Shown here: piece by piece, positions 48,201 to 56,917 of the stretch
Layout of the letters: each line of letters opens with the position of its first letter
Numbering within the stretch: position 1 is the stretch's first letter
Assembly: GCF_003937915.1 (NCBI RefSeq)
Contig: NZ_RHUM01000010.1
Span: 110,713 to 174,712, forward strand
Source: Erwinia sp. 198
GTDB taxonomy: Bacteria; Pseudomonadota; Gammaproteobacteria; Enterobacterales; Enterobacteriaceae
Length of the DNA: 64,000 nt
Direction of reading: 5' to 3'
Notes under the pieces: generated by a model
What the model was told of the DNA's origin: nothing
The model's input: only the letters and a program-made list of their open reading frames with translations
The model's database searches: none
Program-made: the position numbers and the translations under genes

Positions 48201-48400
48201 TTGACAACAGCGCCAACCCCGGGTTTCTGTTGGATAAGCAGAGCGTGCGGCTACGGCTGAACAATCGCGTCTGGCAGCTCAACGTTGATGACCGGGGCGA
48301 AATCACGGAAGCACTGCCTGACGACTTAAAGACAATGGCCCGTATCATCAGCTATACGCGTCAGCAGCATTCTTATCTGCTGAGCAGAGTGGAGGAATAA
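45293..48400 (+). CDS. ygfK: YgfK, multidomain Fe-S flavin oxidoreductase
   Basis: 1035 residues from ATG 45293 (AAGGAG upstream; MGDIMRPIPFDELL as in E. coli YgfK, 1032). About 1-470: TIM barrel of dihydropyrimidine/dihydroorotate dehydrogenase type (PVGPAAGPHTQLAQN, SYSGGASQYN). About 480-900: GltD-like part with Cys groups CYVAPCVTACAIHQD and CDHQCQNNCTR, FAD motif GAGPAGLAAAFFLA and NADPH motif GAGNTAMDCA. C-terminal ferredoxin CLECNYVCARCVDVCPNRA and CNECGNCAQFCPW. Often labelled a putative selenate reductase subunit, but urate clusters imply reductive purine or pyrimidine-ring chemistry. Confidence 0.95.
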   Translation: MGDIMRPIPFDELLVRTCAEYQESRSIFGIPETEFYQRDPRRQITLFGESCDTPVGPAAGPHTQLAQNIIVSWLTGGSFIELKTVQILDRLELEKPCIDASDEAFNTEWSTEFTLKKAWDEYLKAWFVLHLLETVYTPRRDGAKRSFIFNMSVGYDLQGIKQPAMQTFINEMLNAAQNEKFALYQQKLQHFIMQGEWLLLQKAQLVDLQALPARISGRMVNSVTLSTMHGCPPDEIESICRYMLTEKHLHTFVKLNPTLLGYQRVRQILDNNGFDYVGLDEASFSHDLPLGQALGMLERLMALGREKQRTFGVKLTNTLGTRNHKHRLPGEEMYMSGRALYPLAINVAALLSTHFAGRLPISYSGGASQYNIADIFATGIQPITLATDLLKPGGYLRLKACAQILENSQGWERQCIDVAGLQKLADNALSAQWAQKSWKSREQIDAGGPLPLTDCYVAPCVTACAIHQDIPEYLRLAGEGRYVEALDLIYQRNALPAITGHICDHQCQNNCTRLDYDNALNIRRIKKIVLEKGWETYRQRWHKPAGSGDKHPAAILGAGPAGLAAAFFLARAGHPVTLFEREATPGGIVQHIVPRFRIPAQLIEQDIQFIADHGVKFVFNCDPHLTLEQLRQQGFRWICIGIGARKSNALSLAGGNPHVFDAFGFLQRFNQQRVDPAIQGNVAVVGAGNTAMDCARSALKVPAVRSVTLLYRREERDMPAWPEEIAEARQDGVQFMTLVNPETFTPDGDLTLRVMQPGEPDAQGRRRPVATSQTLNQRFDALIAATGEKPDGEILRQIGLPLSASGRVDVDPHTLETSLPDVFLIGDVQSGPASVVAAIGDARKATRTILQRENIHCDDEHKRWLNSDPLAIYQRHGVVAVRQIDADDQEAFARQEAARCLECNYVCARCVDVCPNRANVALAVPGFSSRQQILHLDALCNECGNCAQFCPWQGKPYQDKITLFSRRDDFDNSANPGFLLDKQSVRLRLNNRVWQLNVDDRGEITEALPDDLKTMARIISYTRQQHSYLLSRVEE

Positions 48401-48402
48401 CC

Positions 48403-49728
48403 ATGCTGCTGCTAAAAAACTGCACTCTCATCGACTTCAATCCCGCCCGGGTTGTCGACAACGGTGACATCGCCATCGATGGCGAAAAAATTATTGCCGT
48501 CGGCGGCGATTTGTCAGCGGATTACCCCCATGCGCAATGTAAATCTCTGCACGGAAAACTGGTTATGCCGGGACTGGTCTGTGCGCATAATCATTTTTAC
48601 TCCGGCCTTTCACGAGGGATCCTGGCGCCGATAGCGCCCTGCCCGGACTTTATCTCTACGTTAAAAAATCTTTGGTGGCGGCTGGATCGCGCGCTGGATG
48701 AAGAGTCGCTTTATTACAGCGGCCTGATCTGCTCGCTGGAAGCCATCCGCCATGGCTGCACTGCGGTTATCGATCATCATGCCTCGCCAAACCTTATTAA
48801 AGGATCGCTGGCGATCCTGCGGCGCGGCTTTATCGAAGCCGGACTGCGCGGTATGACCTGTTTTGAAACCACGGATCGCAACGGCGGCCTGAAGGAGCTG
48901 GAAGCAGGTGTCGCGGAGAATATCGATTTTGCCCGGCTGATTGATACCCGGCGAAGCGCAGGTCTGGAAGAGCGCCTGGTGGAATGCCATCTTGGCGCGC
49001 ATGCTCCTTTCACCGTGCCGGACAGCGGCCTGGCGATGCTGGCCGAAGCGAAGCAGGAAACGGGGCGTGGTCTGCATATTCACGTAGCGGAAGATCGTTA
49101 CGACGTTTCACACAGTCATGACAGATACAGCATGGATCCCATTGCCCGCCTTGATCAATTCGGCCTGCTGGATGAGAAAACGCTTATCGCCCACGCGCTA
49201 TGGCTCTCGGCCGATGAGATTGCGTTACTGAACCAGCGTCGCGCCTGTCTGGCGCACAATGCTCGCTCCAATATGAATAATCACGTCGGCTACAACCATC
49301 GCCTGGCTGATTATCAACTGGCGGCGCTTGGCACTGACGGCATCGGCGTTGACATGTTTGAGGAGCTGAAATTCGCTTATTTCAAACATCGGGACGCGGG
49401 CGGCCCGCTCTGGCCTGACGGCTTTTTGCGCATGTTGCATAACGGCAATATTTTGCTGGAACGTAACTTTGCCCAGCCTTTTGGTCAGCTGGCGGCTGGC
49501 TATACCGCTGACCTGACCATCTGCGACTACGTTTCGCCGACGCCGCTGCAGGCGGAAAATCTCGCCGGGCATCTGGCTTTTGGACTTAACAGCGCGGCAG
49601 TGCACAGCGTCATGATCGCCGGCAGGCTGGTCTATGAAGATCGTCAGTTCCCCTTCGACATTGAACCGCTCTACGCGCGCGCGCAAAAAGCCGCGGCCAG
49701 GCTGTGGCAAAACATGGCAAAGCTATAG
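48403..49728 (+). CDS. ssnA: Amidohydrolase SsnA
   Basis: 441 residues, metal-dependent amidohydrolase of the chlorohydrolase/guanine-deaminase group: AHNHFYSG (HxH), CHLGAHAPFTVP, HIHVAED, IAHALWLSADE and ALGTDGIGVDM. In E. coli SsnA affects stationary-phase viability; in purine clusters it is expected to hydrolyse a purine-derived ring. Two bases after ygfK. Confidence 0.94.
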   Translation: MLLLKNCTLIDFNPARVVDNGDIAIDGEKIIAVGGDLSADYPHAQCKSLHGKLVMPGLVCAHNHFYSGLSRGILAPIAPCPDFISTLKNLWWRLDRALDEESLYYSGLICSLEAIRHGCTAVIDHHASPNLIKGSLAILRRGFIEAGLRGMTCFETTDRNGGLKELEAGVAENIDFARLIDTRRSAGLEERLVECHLGAHAPFTVPDSGLAMLAEAKQETGRGLHIHVAEDRYDVSHSHDRYSMDPIARLDQFGLLDEKTLIAHALWLSADEIALLNQRRACLAHNARSNMNNHVGYNHRLADYQLAALGTDGIGVDMFEELKFAYFKHRDAGGPLWPDGFLRMLHNGNILLERNFAQPFGQLAAGYTADLTICDYVSPTPLQAENLAGHLAFGLNSAAVHSVMIAGRLVYEDRQFPFDIEPLYARAQKAAARLWQNMAKL

Positions 49729-49786
49729 GTCTGTACGCCTTCGAATCGTAGCCGGGCGCATTCCCGGCCGTAAGGGAGATACATTA

Positions 49787-51244
49787 ATGAACGCCTCTGT
49801 AACCCATTCTGAACCGCTTGCGGTTTCTGTACCGCCTGCCGATCGGTTATTACCCGCCGGCCAGATGATCCTTTATGGTCTACAGCACGTGCTGGTGATG
49901 TATGCCGGAGCCGTTGCGGTGCCGCTGGTTGTTGGCGCAGCGCTGGGCATGAAAGATGCCGATATTATTATTCTTATCAGCTGCGATCTGGTGGTTTGCG
50001 GTTTGGCTACGCTGTTGCAAACGCTGGGCATCGGACGCTGGCTGGGTTGTCGCCTGCCGGTGGTACAGGGCTGCACCTTTGCCGCACTGATCCCGCTGGT
50101 ATTAATCGGCAAAGAGTACGGCATGGGCGGCATCTCAGGCGCGGTCATGGTTGCCGGGGCCTTCACGCTAATCAGCGCGCTCTGGATTTGCCGGCTGGTA
50201 CGTTTTTTCCCGAAAGTGGTAATGGGGTCCATCGTTACGCTGATAGGCCTGTCAATTATGCCTGTGGCGGGCGGCTGGATAGGCGGAGGGAGCAGCGACA
50301 TGACCAATTTCGGCAGCGCGACCGCACTGGCGATGGCCGCCGTGACGCTGGTTATCATTCTGAATATTTATACCTTTGGCTCAGGTCTGGTTAAAAATAT
50401 TGCCGTGCTGATTGGTCTGGTGGCGGGTACGACGTTATGGTATTTCGTCGATAGCCTGGACTTCAGCCGTGTGGTTTCCAGTCCGTGGTTAAATCTGCCT
50501 GTGCCGCTACGGTTTGCCATACCTGAATTTCATCTGGTGCCGATCCTGCTGCTGTCGATGGTGATGGTGGTGGTAATGGTCGAAACCATGTCGTCCATGC
50601 TGGCTACAGGCGAAATCGTAGGACGTAAAGCAGACCAGGAAACGCTGAAAAAGGGGTTATTGGCCTGCGGATTAGCCACTTTTTGCGGCAGCTTGTTTAA
50701 TTTGTTTCCCTATGCGGCCTTTGCGCAAAACGTAGGGCTGATTAGCCTGACCGGGATAAAAAGTCGCTTTGTCGTGGCGGTTTCCGGCTGCATTCTGATC
50801 CTGATGGGGCTATTTGCCAAAATGGCTGCGCTGGTGGTGATTGTGCCGAAACCGGTGCTGGGCGGCGCTGGCGTGGTGATGTTCGGCATGGTGGCAGTAT
50901 CCGGTATTCGGACGCTCGGCGAGGTCAACTACCGCAATAACAATAACGGCATGGTGGTGGCGTTGACGCTGGGGCTGGGGCTGATGCCGGTACTGGTACC
51001 GTCGCTGTTCGCACAGCTGCCGGAAATGACAAAAATGTTTTTGCACAGCGGTATCACGATCGGCACCTGTGTAGCGATCGTAGCGAATCTGATCCTGAAT
51101 GGTAAAGGTACACACAGCCGCGTTGAATGCGCGCCCGAAGAAACCGTTCAGTCTACGGCCGCGCGCAGCGTAGCGGTCAGAACGGTAAGAATGTGGCTGC
51201 TGCTGCGGCGGGCCAGGGAGCAGAAAGCCAAAGAGATCGATTAA
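49787..51244 (+). CDS. uacT: Urate/xanthine permease, UacT-like (NCS2 family)
   Basis: 485 residues with about 12-14 membrane segments. NCS2 marks: GLQHVLVMYAGAVAVPLV, VESM-type helix VMVETMSSMLATGEIVG, and the QNVGLISLTGIKSR signature. The C-terminal VRTVRMWLLLRR tail is like UacT (YgfU), the E. coli urate permease, more than XanQ. ATG 49787 chosen for the ribosome site AAGGGAG and family start; the frame is open further into ssnA. Last gene of the ygfK unit. Confidence 0.88.
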   Translation: MNASVTHSEPLAVSVPPADRLLPAGQMILYGLQHVLVMYAGAVAVPLVVGAALGMKDADIIILISCDLVVCGLATLLQTLGIGRWLGCRLPVVQGCTFAALIPLVLIGKEYGMGGISGAVMVAGAFTLISALWICRLVRFFPKVVMGSIVTLIGLSIMPVAGGWIGGGSSDMTNFGSATALAMAAVTLVIILNIYTFGSGLVKNIAVLIGLVAGTTLWYFVDSLDFSRVVSSPWLNLPVPLRFAIPEFHLVPILLLSMVMVVVMVETMSSMLATGEIVGRKADQETLKKGLLACGLATFCGSLFNLFPYAAFAQNVGLISLTGIKSRFVVAVSGCILILMGLFAKMAALVVIVPKPVLGGAGVVMFGMVAVSGIRTLGEVNYRNNNNGMVVALTLGLGLMPVLVPSLFAQLPEMTKMFLHSGITIGTCVAIVANLILNGKGTHSRVECAPEETVQSTAARSVAVRTVRMWLLLRRAREQKAKEID

Positions 51245-51247
51245 GGG

Positions 51248-51445
51248 ATGACGATCGCATAATTTCGGGCATCATCAAGCAGGCCCGGAACAGGGTAAAG
51301 CAGGTCTGGACATTATTAAATGTGCCGGGCATACGATGAAATAAGGCGGAGCATCATCAAATATACCTGAAATATAATGAAGTACGCCGGAATATCATCA
51401 AATCCCGAAATACGCTGGAACAGGACGAAATATCATCAAATAAAT
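51248..51445. repeat. ~20-base degenerate tandem array between uacT and iolB
   Basis: Eight or nine imperfect units, consensus near GGAATATCATCAAATA-GCC, e.g. GAGCATCATCAAATATACCT (51350) and GGAATATCATCAAATCCC (51390). AT-rich, no gene. Right boundary of the purine cluster within the iol genes. Confidence 0.65.
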
Positions 51446-51468
51446 AAGCCCGGAACAAATCCGGGCTT
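51436..51468 (-). terminator. Terminator shared by iolB and uacT
   Basis: AAGCCCGG, 7-base loop, CCGGGCTT (51446-51468). On the minus strand it is followed by ATTTATTTG, on the plus strand by ATAACC, so it is stronger for iolB. Confidence 0.75.
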
Positions 51469-51511
51469 ATAACCAATGACAAACTGTCGCTTATCGCCTG
51501 AGGGCCATCCG

Positions 51512-52333
51512 CTAGTCCGGTTTGCGCGGGTAATCTTCGCTGTTTACCCAGGCATGATCTTTTTCCCAGCTGAACTTCCACAGACGAACCGGCCCGGCCA
51601 TCACGTTCAGGTAATAATTGTCGTAACCGGCGATAGTCGCCACCGGATGGTAGCCTCGCGGCACTGTTACCACGTCGTGGTTATAGGCCGCCATGCACTC
51701 ATCCAGCGAGCGGTCGTCGGTATAGACTCGCTGCATTGCAAAACCCTGCTCCGGATTAAAACGGTGGTAATAGGTTTCCTCCAGATAGGTTTCGGTTTCT
51801 GAATCCTCCCTGTCGTGCTTATGGCTGGGATAAGAACTGGTATCGCCCTCGTCGGTATATACCTCGACCACCAGCAGGCTGTCAGCGGGCCGATCATCCG
51901 GCAGAATATTATGCACCAGCCGTTTATTGCGCCCTTTGCCGCGCCTCTCAACGCCCACGTCGCCGGGCGCAATCAGGCGTGCCGGCAGGTTACCGTTGCC
52001 AGGCGCGCGACACACCGCCAGTTCCAGATCGGAATCAGCCCGAACCTCTACCCGATCGTTATGCGGCACGTAAACGGAGTAAGGCGGCGTGCGTTCAAAA
52101 GGCGACATGCGTCTGCCGATATCCGGAAACTCTGCGTCGCGGGTCTTTACCGATGCCAGCCCGGCCACCAGCACCAGGCACAGCTCCTGACTGCCGCTTT
52201 CCAGCTGCAGGGTCTGGCCCTTTTTCAGCTGCCAGGCCTCGAAGCCGACATAGCGCCAGTTTGCGCTTTCCGGTGTAATCTGCTGGATACGTCCCTGCGC
52301 ATCCGGACGTTGTGCTTTGGACAGCAATGACAT
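51512..52333 (-). CDS. iolB: 5-Deoxy-glucuronate isomerase IolB
   Basis: 273 residues, bicupin fold. Isomerises 5-deoxyglucuronate to 5-dehydro-2-deoxygluconate (EC 5.3.1.30). Metal site in SSYPSHKHDREDSETETYLEE and later YHPVATIAGYD. 18 bases after mmsA in the same unit. Separated from the other iol genes by the purine cluster. Confidence 0.95.
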   Translation of the reverse strand: MSLLSKAQRPDAQGRIQQITPESANWRYVGFEAWQLKKGQTLQLESGSQELCLVLVAGLASVKTRDAEFPDIGRRMSPFERTPPYSVYVPHNDRVEVRADSDLELAVCRAPGNGNLPARLIAPGDVGVERRGKGRNKRLVHNILPDDRPADSLLVVEVYTDEGDTSSYPSHKHDREDSETETYLEETYYHRFNPEQGFAMQRVYTDDRSLDECMAAYNHDVVTVPRGYHPVATIAGYDNYYLNVMAGPVRLWKFSWEKDHAWVNSEDYPRKPD

Positions 52334-52351
52334 GGTGCTCCTCCTTACGCG

Positions 52352-53857
52352 TTAGCCCAGCGTTGGCATACTGAATTCAGAAACGGTTTTCTGTCCGCTC
52401 GGCCAGCGAACGGTGGCGGTTTTCATTCGGGTATAAAAACGCACGCCGTCCGGCCCATGAACGTTCAGCGCGCCAAACACGGAACGCTTCCAGCCGCCGA
52501 AGCTGTGGAATGCCATCGGTACAGGAACCGGTACGTTAACCCCTACCATGCCCGCCTGCACTTCGCGTACAAAGTCGCGACCGGTATGACCGTTACTGGT
52601 AAAGATCGCGCTGCCGTTGCCGAACTCATGACTGTTAACCAGTTTTAGCGCCGTCTCGTAATCCGGCGAGCGCATGATGCTCAGCACCGGGCCAAAAATC
52701 TCTTCGCGCCAGATAACCATATCGGAAGTGACGTTATCAAAGAGCGTCCCGCCCACGTAGTAACCTTCCGCATAGCCCGGCACCTGGAAATTACGTCCAT
52801 CGACAACCAGCTTCGCGCCTTCCTCTACCCCTTTATCGATATAACCCAGCACTTTTTTCTGATGTGCGGCGGAAACCACCGGCCCCATTTCGTTTTCTTC
52901 ACTGCCTTGCTGCATGCCGGGACCGACGCGCAGAGCCTTGACCAGCGGCGTCAGCGCGGCAATCAGCTTATCGGCCGTATCATCGCCTACCGCGACCACT
53001 ACCGGCAGCGCCATGCAGCGTTCGCCCGCAGAACCAAAGGCACCACCCATAATGGCATTGACCGTGGCGTCTAAATCCGCATCCGGCATGACAATCGCAT
53101 GGTTTTTGGCCGCGCCGAAGGCCTGCACGCGCTTGCCATGTGCGCTTGCGGTTTTATAAATATGTTCCGCCACGCCGGAAGAGCCAACAAAGCTGACGGC
53201 CTGAACGCGCGGATCGGTATAAAGCTGTTCAGCATCTTCATTGGAACAGTGAATAACGTTAAAGACGCCATCCGGCAGTCCGGCTTCCGTGAGTAGTTCA
53301 GCCATGCGCACGGAGGCGGAGGGATCCAGCGCCGGCGGCTTAAGCACAAAGGTGTTGCCGCAGGCCAGCGCGATAGGGAACATCCACAGCGGCACCATCG
53401 CCGGGAAGTTGAAAGGCGTAATGCCGGCGACGACGCCCAGCGGCTGCATCAGCGAATAGCTGTCCACGCCTGTCGCGACGTCCGCCGAATTTTCGCCTTT
53501 GATCAAATGAGGAATACCGCAGGCAAATTCCACAACTTCCATACCACGCGTCAGTTCTCCCAGCGCGTCTGACCAGACTTTACCGTGCTCGCTAACGATT
53601 AGCGCAGCGAGCTCGTCGCGATGCTGCTCCATCAGAGCCTTGAAATTAAACAGGACGCGGGCGCGGCGCAGCGGCGACGTGCGAGACCAGCCTTCAAAGG
53701 CGTTATGCGCGACTTCAATGGCGTGAGCGACCTCTTGTGTCGTACTTTGCGTCACTTCACGCACCGGTTTGCCGGTCGCCGGATCGTAAACCGGAATTGT
53801 TTCGTTACTGGCGCTCAAAGACGTTTTTCCGCCGATAAAGTTTCCTGTAATAGTCAT
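52352..53857 (-). CDS. mmsA: (Methyl)malonate-semialdehyde dehydrogenase, CoA-acylating
   Basis: 501 residues (start 53857, MTITGNFIGGKTS). Converts malonate semialdehyde to acetyl-CoA and CO2, the last inositol step (IolA). Aldehyde dehydrogenase fold: GITPFNFPAMVPLWM, FVGSSGVAEHIY and active Cys in GSAGERCMALPV. First gene of mmsA-iolB. Confidence 0.95.
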   Translation of the reverse strand: MTITGNFIGGKTSLSASNETIPVYDPATGKPVREVTQSTTQEVAHAIEVAHNAFEGWSRTSPLRRARVLFNFKALMEQHRDELAALIVSEHGKVWSDALGELTRGMEVVEFACGIPHLIKGENSADVATGVDSYSLMQPLGVVAGITPFNFPAMVPLWMFPIALACGNTFVLKPPALDPSASVRMAELLTEAGLPDGVFNVIHCSNEDAEQLYTDPRVQAVSFVGSSGVAEHIYKTASAHGKRVQAFGAAKNHAIVMPDADLDATVNAIMGGAFGSAGERCMALPVVVAVGDDTADKLIAALTPLVKALRVGPGMQQGSEENEMGPVVSAAHQKKVLGYIDKGVEEGAKLVVDGRNFQVPGYAEGYYVGGTLFDNVTSDMVIWREEIFGPVLSIMRSPDYETALKLVNSHEFGNGSAIFTSNGHTGRDFVREVQAGMVGVNVPVPVPMAFHSFGGWKRSVFGALNVHGPDGVRFYTRMKTATVRWPSGQKTVSEFSMPTLG

Positions 53858-54402
53858 GTTCTGGCCTCTTAAATGGTGGTATTCCCCGTGGGCGCAGCCT
53901 TTTAGCGGACGGCCCAACCAGGCAACTCCCGAATGCATGCAAAGACACTATTATATTGGAATGAATTTTTCAAATATTCCACTTTAGAAAATCTGTTTTT
54001 AGCGGCCTGGATCGCATTTTCCTTTTCGCACTGCCCGCTGGTTTTATGCTGCGCCAGCACAGAGCGTTAAAATTAAGAATCCAGCGGTGACAGGGATCGT
54101 GAGCCTTAACGGAGGTTTTTCTTCTTGCACATGCAGGTGTTTTCCCTTACTCAGGACGGCGCGGAATTTTATCTATAAAGCCGACTCAAAACGAAATTTT
54201 GCGAGGAAGATCTAAAAATTTAAGTTTCATAATTCCCTTATAATGAAATAAATGTTTTCCTGCGGCGTAAGGTTTGCCAGTCTGTGATACAGGCTGAAAG
54301 TTCAGGTTAACGGTGCTGGTCTGATTACTGATGGTGCAGGCCAGTCAAAGTTCTTGCCAACAGCCTCGATATTTATCTCTTTTACATTGCAGGAGCAGCA
54401 AG
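53858..54402. promoter_or_regulatory. mmsA/iolI-like divergent control region
   Basis: 545 bases, no supported gene. TGAATTTTTCA (53962-53972) within GGAAT...ATTCC (53958-53980) lies before mmsA. CGAAATTTTGCGAGGAAGATC-like block (54192-54212) matches the iolD/iolC region at 23677-23697. Both are candidate IolR sites. Confidence 0.5.
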
Positions 54403-55218
54403 ATGGCGATTGATCCAACCCGTATCTGTATTAACCGTAAAATTGCTCCCGGTCTTGGCATTGAGCAATTTTTCCAACTGGTTCACGGGCTCGGTCTGAA
54501 TAAGGTTGAGCTGCGCAACGATATGTCCAGCGGCAAGGTGACGGACAATCTGAGCCACGAAGAGGTACGCGAGCTGGCGCAGCGATACGGACTGGAAATC
54601 GTTACCATCAACGCGGTCTATCCTTTCAACCAGGCGGATGAAGCCCTGCTGGCAAAAACGGAAGCGCTGCTGAAAGACGCCAGAGGCGTGGGCGCAAAAG
54701 CGCTGGTGCTCTGTCCGTTAAATGACGGGACGCCGGTTTCTGCGGAAGAAACTATCAGCGCGCTGAAAAAACTGGCGCCGCTGTTTGAGCAATATGGCAT
54801 TGCAGGCCTGGTTGAACCTCTCGGCTTTCCGATCAGTTCATTGCGTTCCGCCGTCCATGCCCAGGCACTCATCCGCAATGCCAACGTGCCTTTCCGCCTG
54901 TTAGTGGATACCTTCCACCATCATCTGTACGAAAAGGCGGAAGCGGAATTTGAAAGCGGGATCGATATCGACAATATTGGCCTGGTCCACCTTTCCGGCG
55001 TCGAGGATACAAGGCCAACGGCGGAACTGACCGATGAAGAACGCATTATGCTGAGTGAAGGTGACATGCTGGGAAGCGTGGCTCAGGTACAGCGGCTGGA
55101 ACGTATGGGGTATCGGGGCATGTACGCGCTGGAACCTTTTTCTTCTGTTATGGAAAACTGGAGCGCTGCGGATATTGAGCGGGAAATCCGTCAAAGCATT
55201 CAGCTGTTGCAGGCATAA
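54403..55218 (+). CDS. iolI: IolI-like 2-keto-myo-inositol isomerase family protein
   Basis: 271 residues from ATG 54403 (GCAGGAGCAGCAAG ribosome site). TIM-barrel epimerase/isomerase with candidate ligands in GLVEPLGFP, LLVDTFHHHLY, VHLSGVED and ALEPFSS. IolI interconverts inosose isomers so that other inositols can enter the pathway. The substrate here is inferred from context. Confidence 0.82.
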   Translation: MAIDPTRICINRKIAPGLGIEQFFQLVHGLGLNKVELRNDMSSGKVTDNLSHEEVRELAQRYGLEIVTINAVYPFNQADEALLAKTEALLKDARGVGAKALVLCPLNDGTPVSAEETISALKKLAPLFEQYGIAGLVEPLGFPISSLRSAVHAQALIRNANVPFRLLVDTFHHHLYEKAEAEFESGIDIDNIGLVHLSGVEDTRPTAELTDEERIMLSEGDMLGSVAQVQRLERMGYRGMYALEPFSSVMENWSAADIEREIRQSIQLLQA

Positions 55219-55473
55219 AATTTTTTAGCGCGCGGCCCGGCGCTTTGGCTGCGCTCTGCCCCCTTATTCCCTCTCTTTTATCTGTGTCGTATCTTGCGGT
55301 CTGATGGCCGCCTTTTTTTCAGCGCGTTTACCGTATCAACAGCCCGTTCGCATAACTATACCTCATCAGTAGTTTTCCTGTGCCATGTGCGATATCAGTA
55401 GTTTTCCCGTGCAATGAGCGTTAGCAACGGCCTTCCCGCGCAACTCGCTCGCCCTGCGCAATGCAAACGCAGC
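55219..55473. repeat. Degenerate repeats between iolI-like gene and yhhS
   Basis: No gene. ATCAGTAGTTTTCC occurs at 55365 and 55394 in ~29-base units (ATCAGTAGTTTTCCYGTGCM and 9 more bases); two looser copies follow (GCAACGGCCTTCCCGCGCAA; CCCTGCGCAATGC). Right edge of the island. Confidence 0.6.
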
Positions 55474-56670
55474 TCAGGCACCTTCCGCTGTCGCATGGCG
55501 GGCCTTCAACGTCAACAGCATAGCCAGACAAACCAGCAGCGCGCTAACCAGATAAATAACCGGGACGCCGGCATAGCTCATTACCAGCCCGGCCAGCGGC
55601 CCGGTGATGCCCAGCGCAAGATCCATAAAGGCCGTATAGGTCGCCAACGCGCTGCCCTGATTCTGCGCGGGCACGGCCTTCACCGCCACCACGCCAATCG
55701 CCGGAAAAACCAGTGAGAAACCGGCACCGGTCAGCAGCGCGCCCAGCTTCGCCATCCACGGATCCGCCGCACTCCAGACCAGAAATAAACCGGCGGCTTC
55801 TACCGCAAAGCAAACCGCCGCCACCATCAGCCCACCGTGCCGGTTAATGGCGTTGGGAAATAGCAGTCGCGTGCCGACAAAAGCGCCGCTGAACAGCGTC
55901 AGCGCCCAGGCCGCGCCGTCCCAGCCTTTGTCCTGGTAGAAGAGCGTAATAAAGGTAGCGATTACGCCAAAGCCGGCAGATCCCATCGCCAAAAGGATAC
56001 CGAAGCGCCAGACCTTACCCAGCACGGCGCGAAAAGGCAGCGGTCTGCCCTTGCTGCTTTTGACGGCAGGCCGCGGCAGCGCCATCAGCACCGCCAGCAG
56101 TGCGATAGCCGTTACCACGCCTGCCAGCAGCAGCAGGCCGCCCCAGCGATAAATACCCACGCCCAGCGGCGCGCCAATCGCCATCGCGCCATAGGTGAAA
56201 ATGCCGTTCCAGGAAATTACGCGTCCTATATGCAGCGATCCCACTACGCCGACGCCCCAAAGCGTAGAGCCGGTTCCGGCAAAACTTTGCCCAATGCCAA
56301 GAACGATCCGGCCAAAGCAAAGCAAAAGCAGGCTAACCATCGGAAGCGTTGCGGTTAACGCGGCAAGCGCATAGCACAGCCCGCTGATCAGACAGCCACA
56401 AAGCCCAGCCACCACGACTTTTTTCGGCCCCAGCAGATCGGCAAAGCGCCCCGCGTGCGGACGACTGATCAGCGTGGCGAAATATTGCAGGCTCACCACT
56501 AATCCAGCCCAAAATGCGCTGTAGCCCATCACATCATGGACATAGCCAGGCAGCACCGCCAGCGGCAGGCCAATGGTCAGATAAGCGGCGAAATTGAAAA
56601 TCACAACGGAAATGATGCGCAGGTTCAGACGTAAAGCGCCCGGAGCCTCCGGAGCGGGTTGTTCAGGCAT
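55474..56670 (-). CDS. yhhS: MFS transporter YhhS
   Basis: 398 residues, 12 membrane segments; segments such as GLPLAVLPGYVHDVMGYSAF and GIGQSFAGTGSTLWGVG match E. coli YhhS. Start 56670 (MPEQPAPEAPGALRLNLRI) by homology though the ribosome site is weak; the frame is open 35 codons further. In E. coli overexpression gives glyphosate resistance; natural substrate unknown. It directly follows dcrB in E. coli, so the island lies at this junction. Confidence 0.94.
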   Translation of the reverse strand: MPEQPAPEAPGALRLNLRIISVVIFNFAAYLTIGLPLAVLPGYVHDVMGYSAFWAGLVVSLQYFATLISRPHAGRFADLLGPKKVVVAGLCGCLISGLCYALAALTATLPMVSLLLLCFGRIVLGIGQSFAGTGSTLWGVGVVGSLHIGRVISWNGIFTYGAMAIGAPLGVGIYRWGGLLLLAGVVTAIALLAVLMALPRPAVKSSKGRPLPFRAVLGKVWRFGILLAMGSAGFGVIATFITLFYQDKGWDGAAWALTLFSGAFVGTRLLFPNAINRHGGLMVAAVCFAVEAAGLFLVWSAADPWMAKLGALLTGAGFSLVFPAIGVVAVKAVPAQNQGSALATYTAFMDLALGITGPLAGLVMSYAGVPVIYLVSALLVCLAMLLTLKARHATAEGA

Positions 56671-56917
56671 AGCGAAGAATATCCTGTCCGAAACGACATA
56701 AATAATAACTATAACCTGATTTCCCGGCTCGCAGGCGGCCAGTGCATAAATTATGCGGGACGCTATTTTTAGCACGGCCTGCAGCCAGACCAGCTATTGC
56801 TGACGTATCCTGCTCTGCGTCGTACAAAATATCCCGGTGCTGAGACCTTTCCTGAAATCAGAAGCCAGCCGGAAAACAGTCGCTACACTTAATCACAAAA
56901 AGCCTGAAGGAGAAGGA

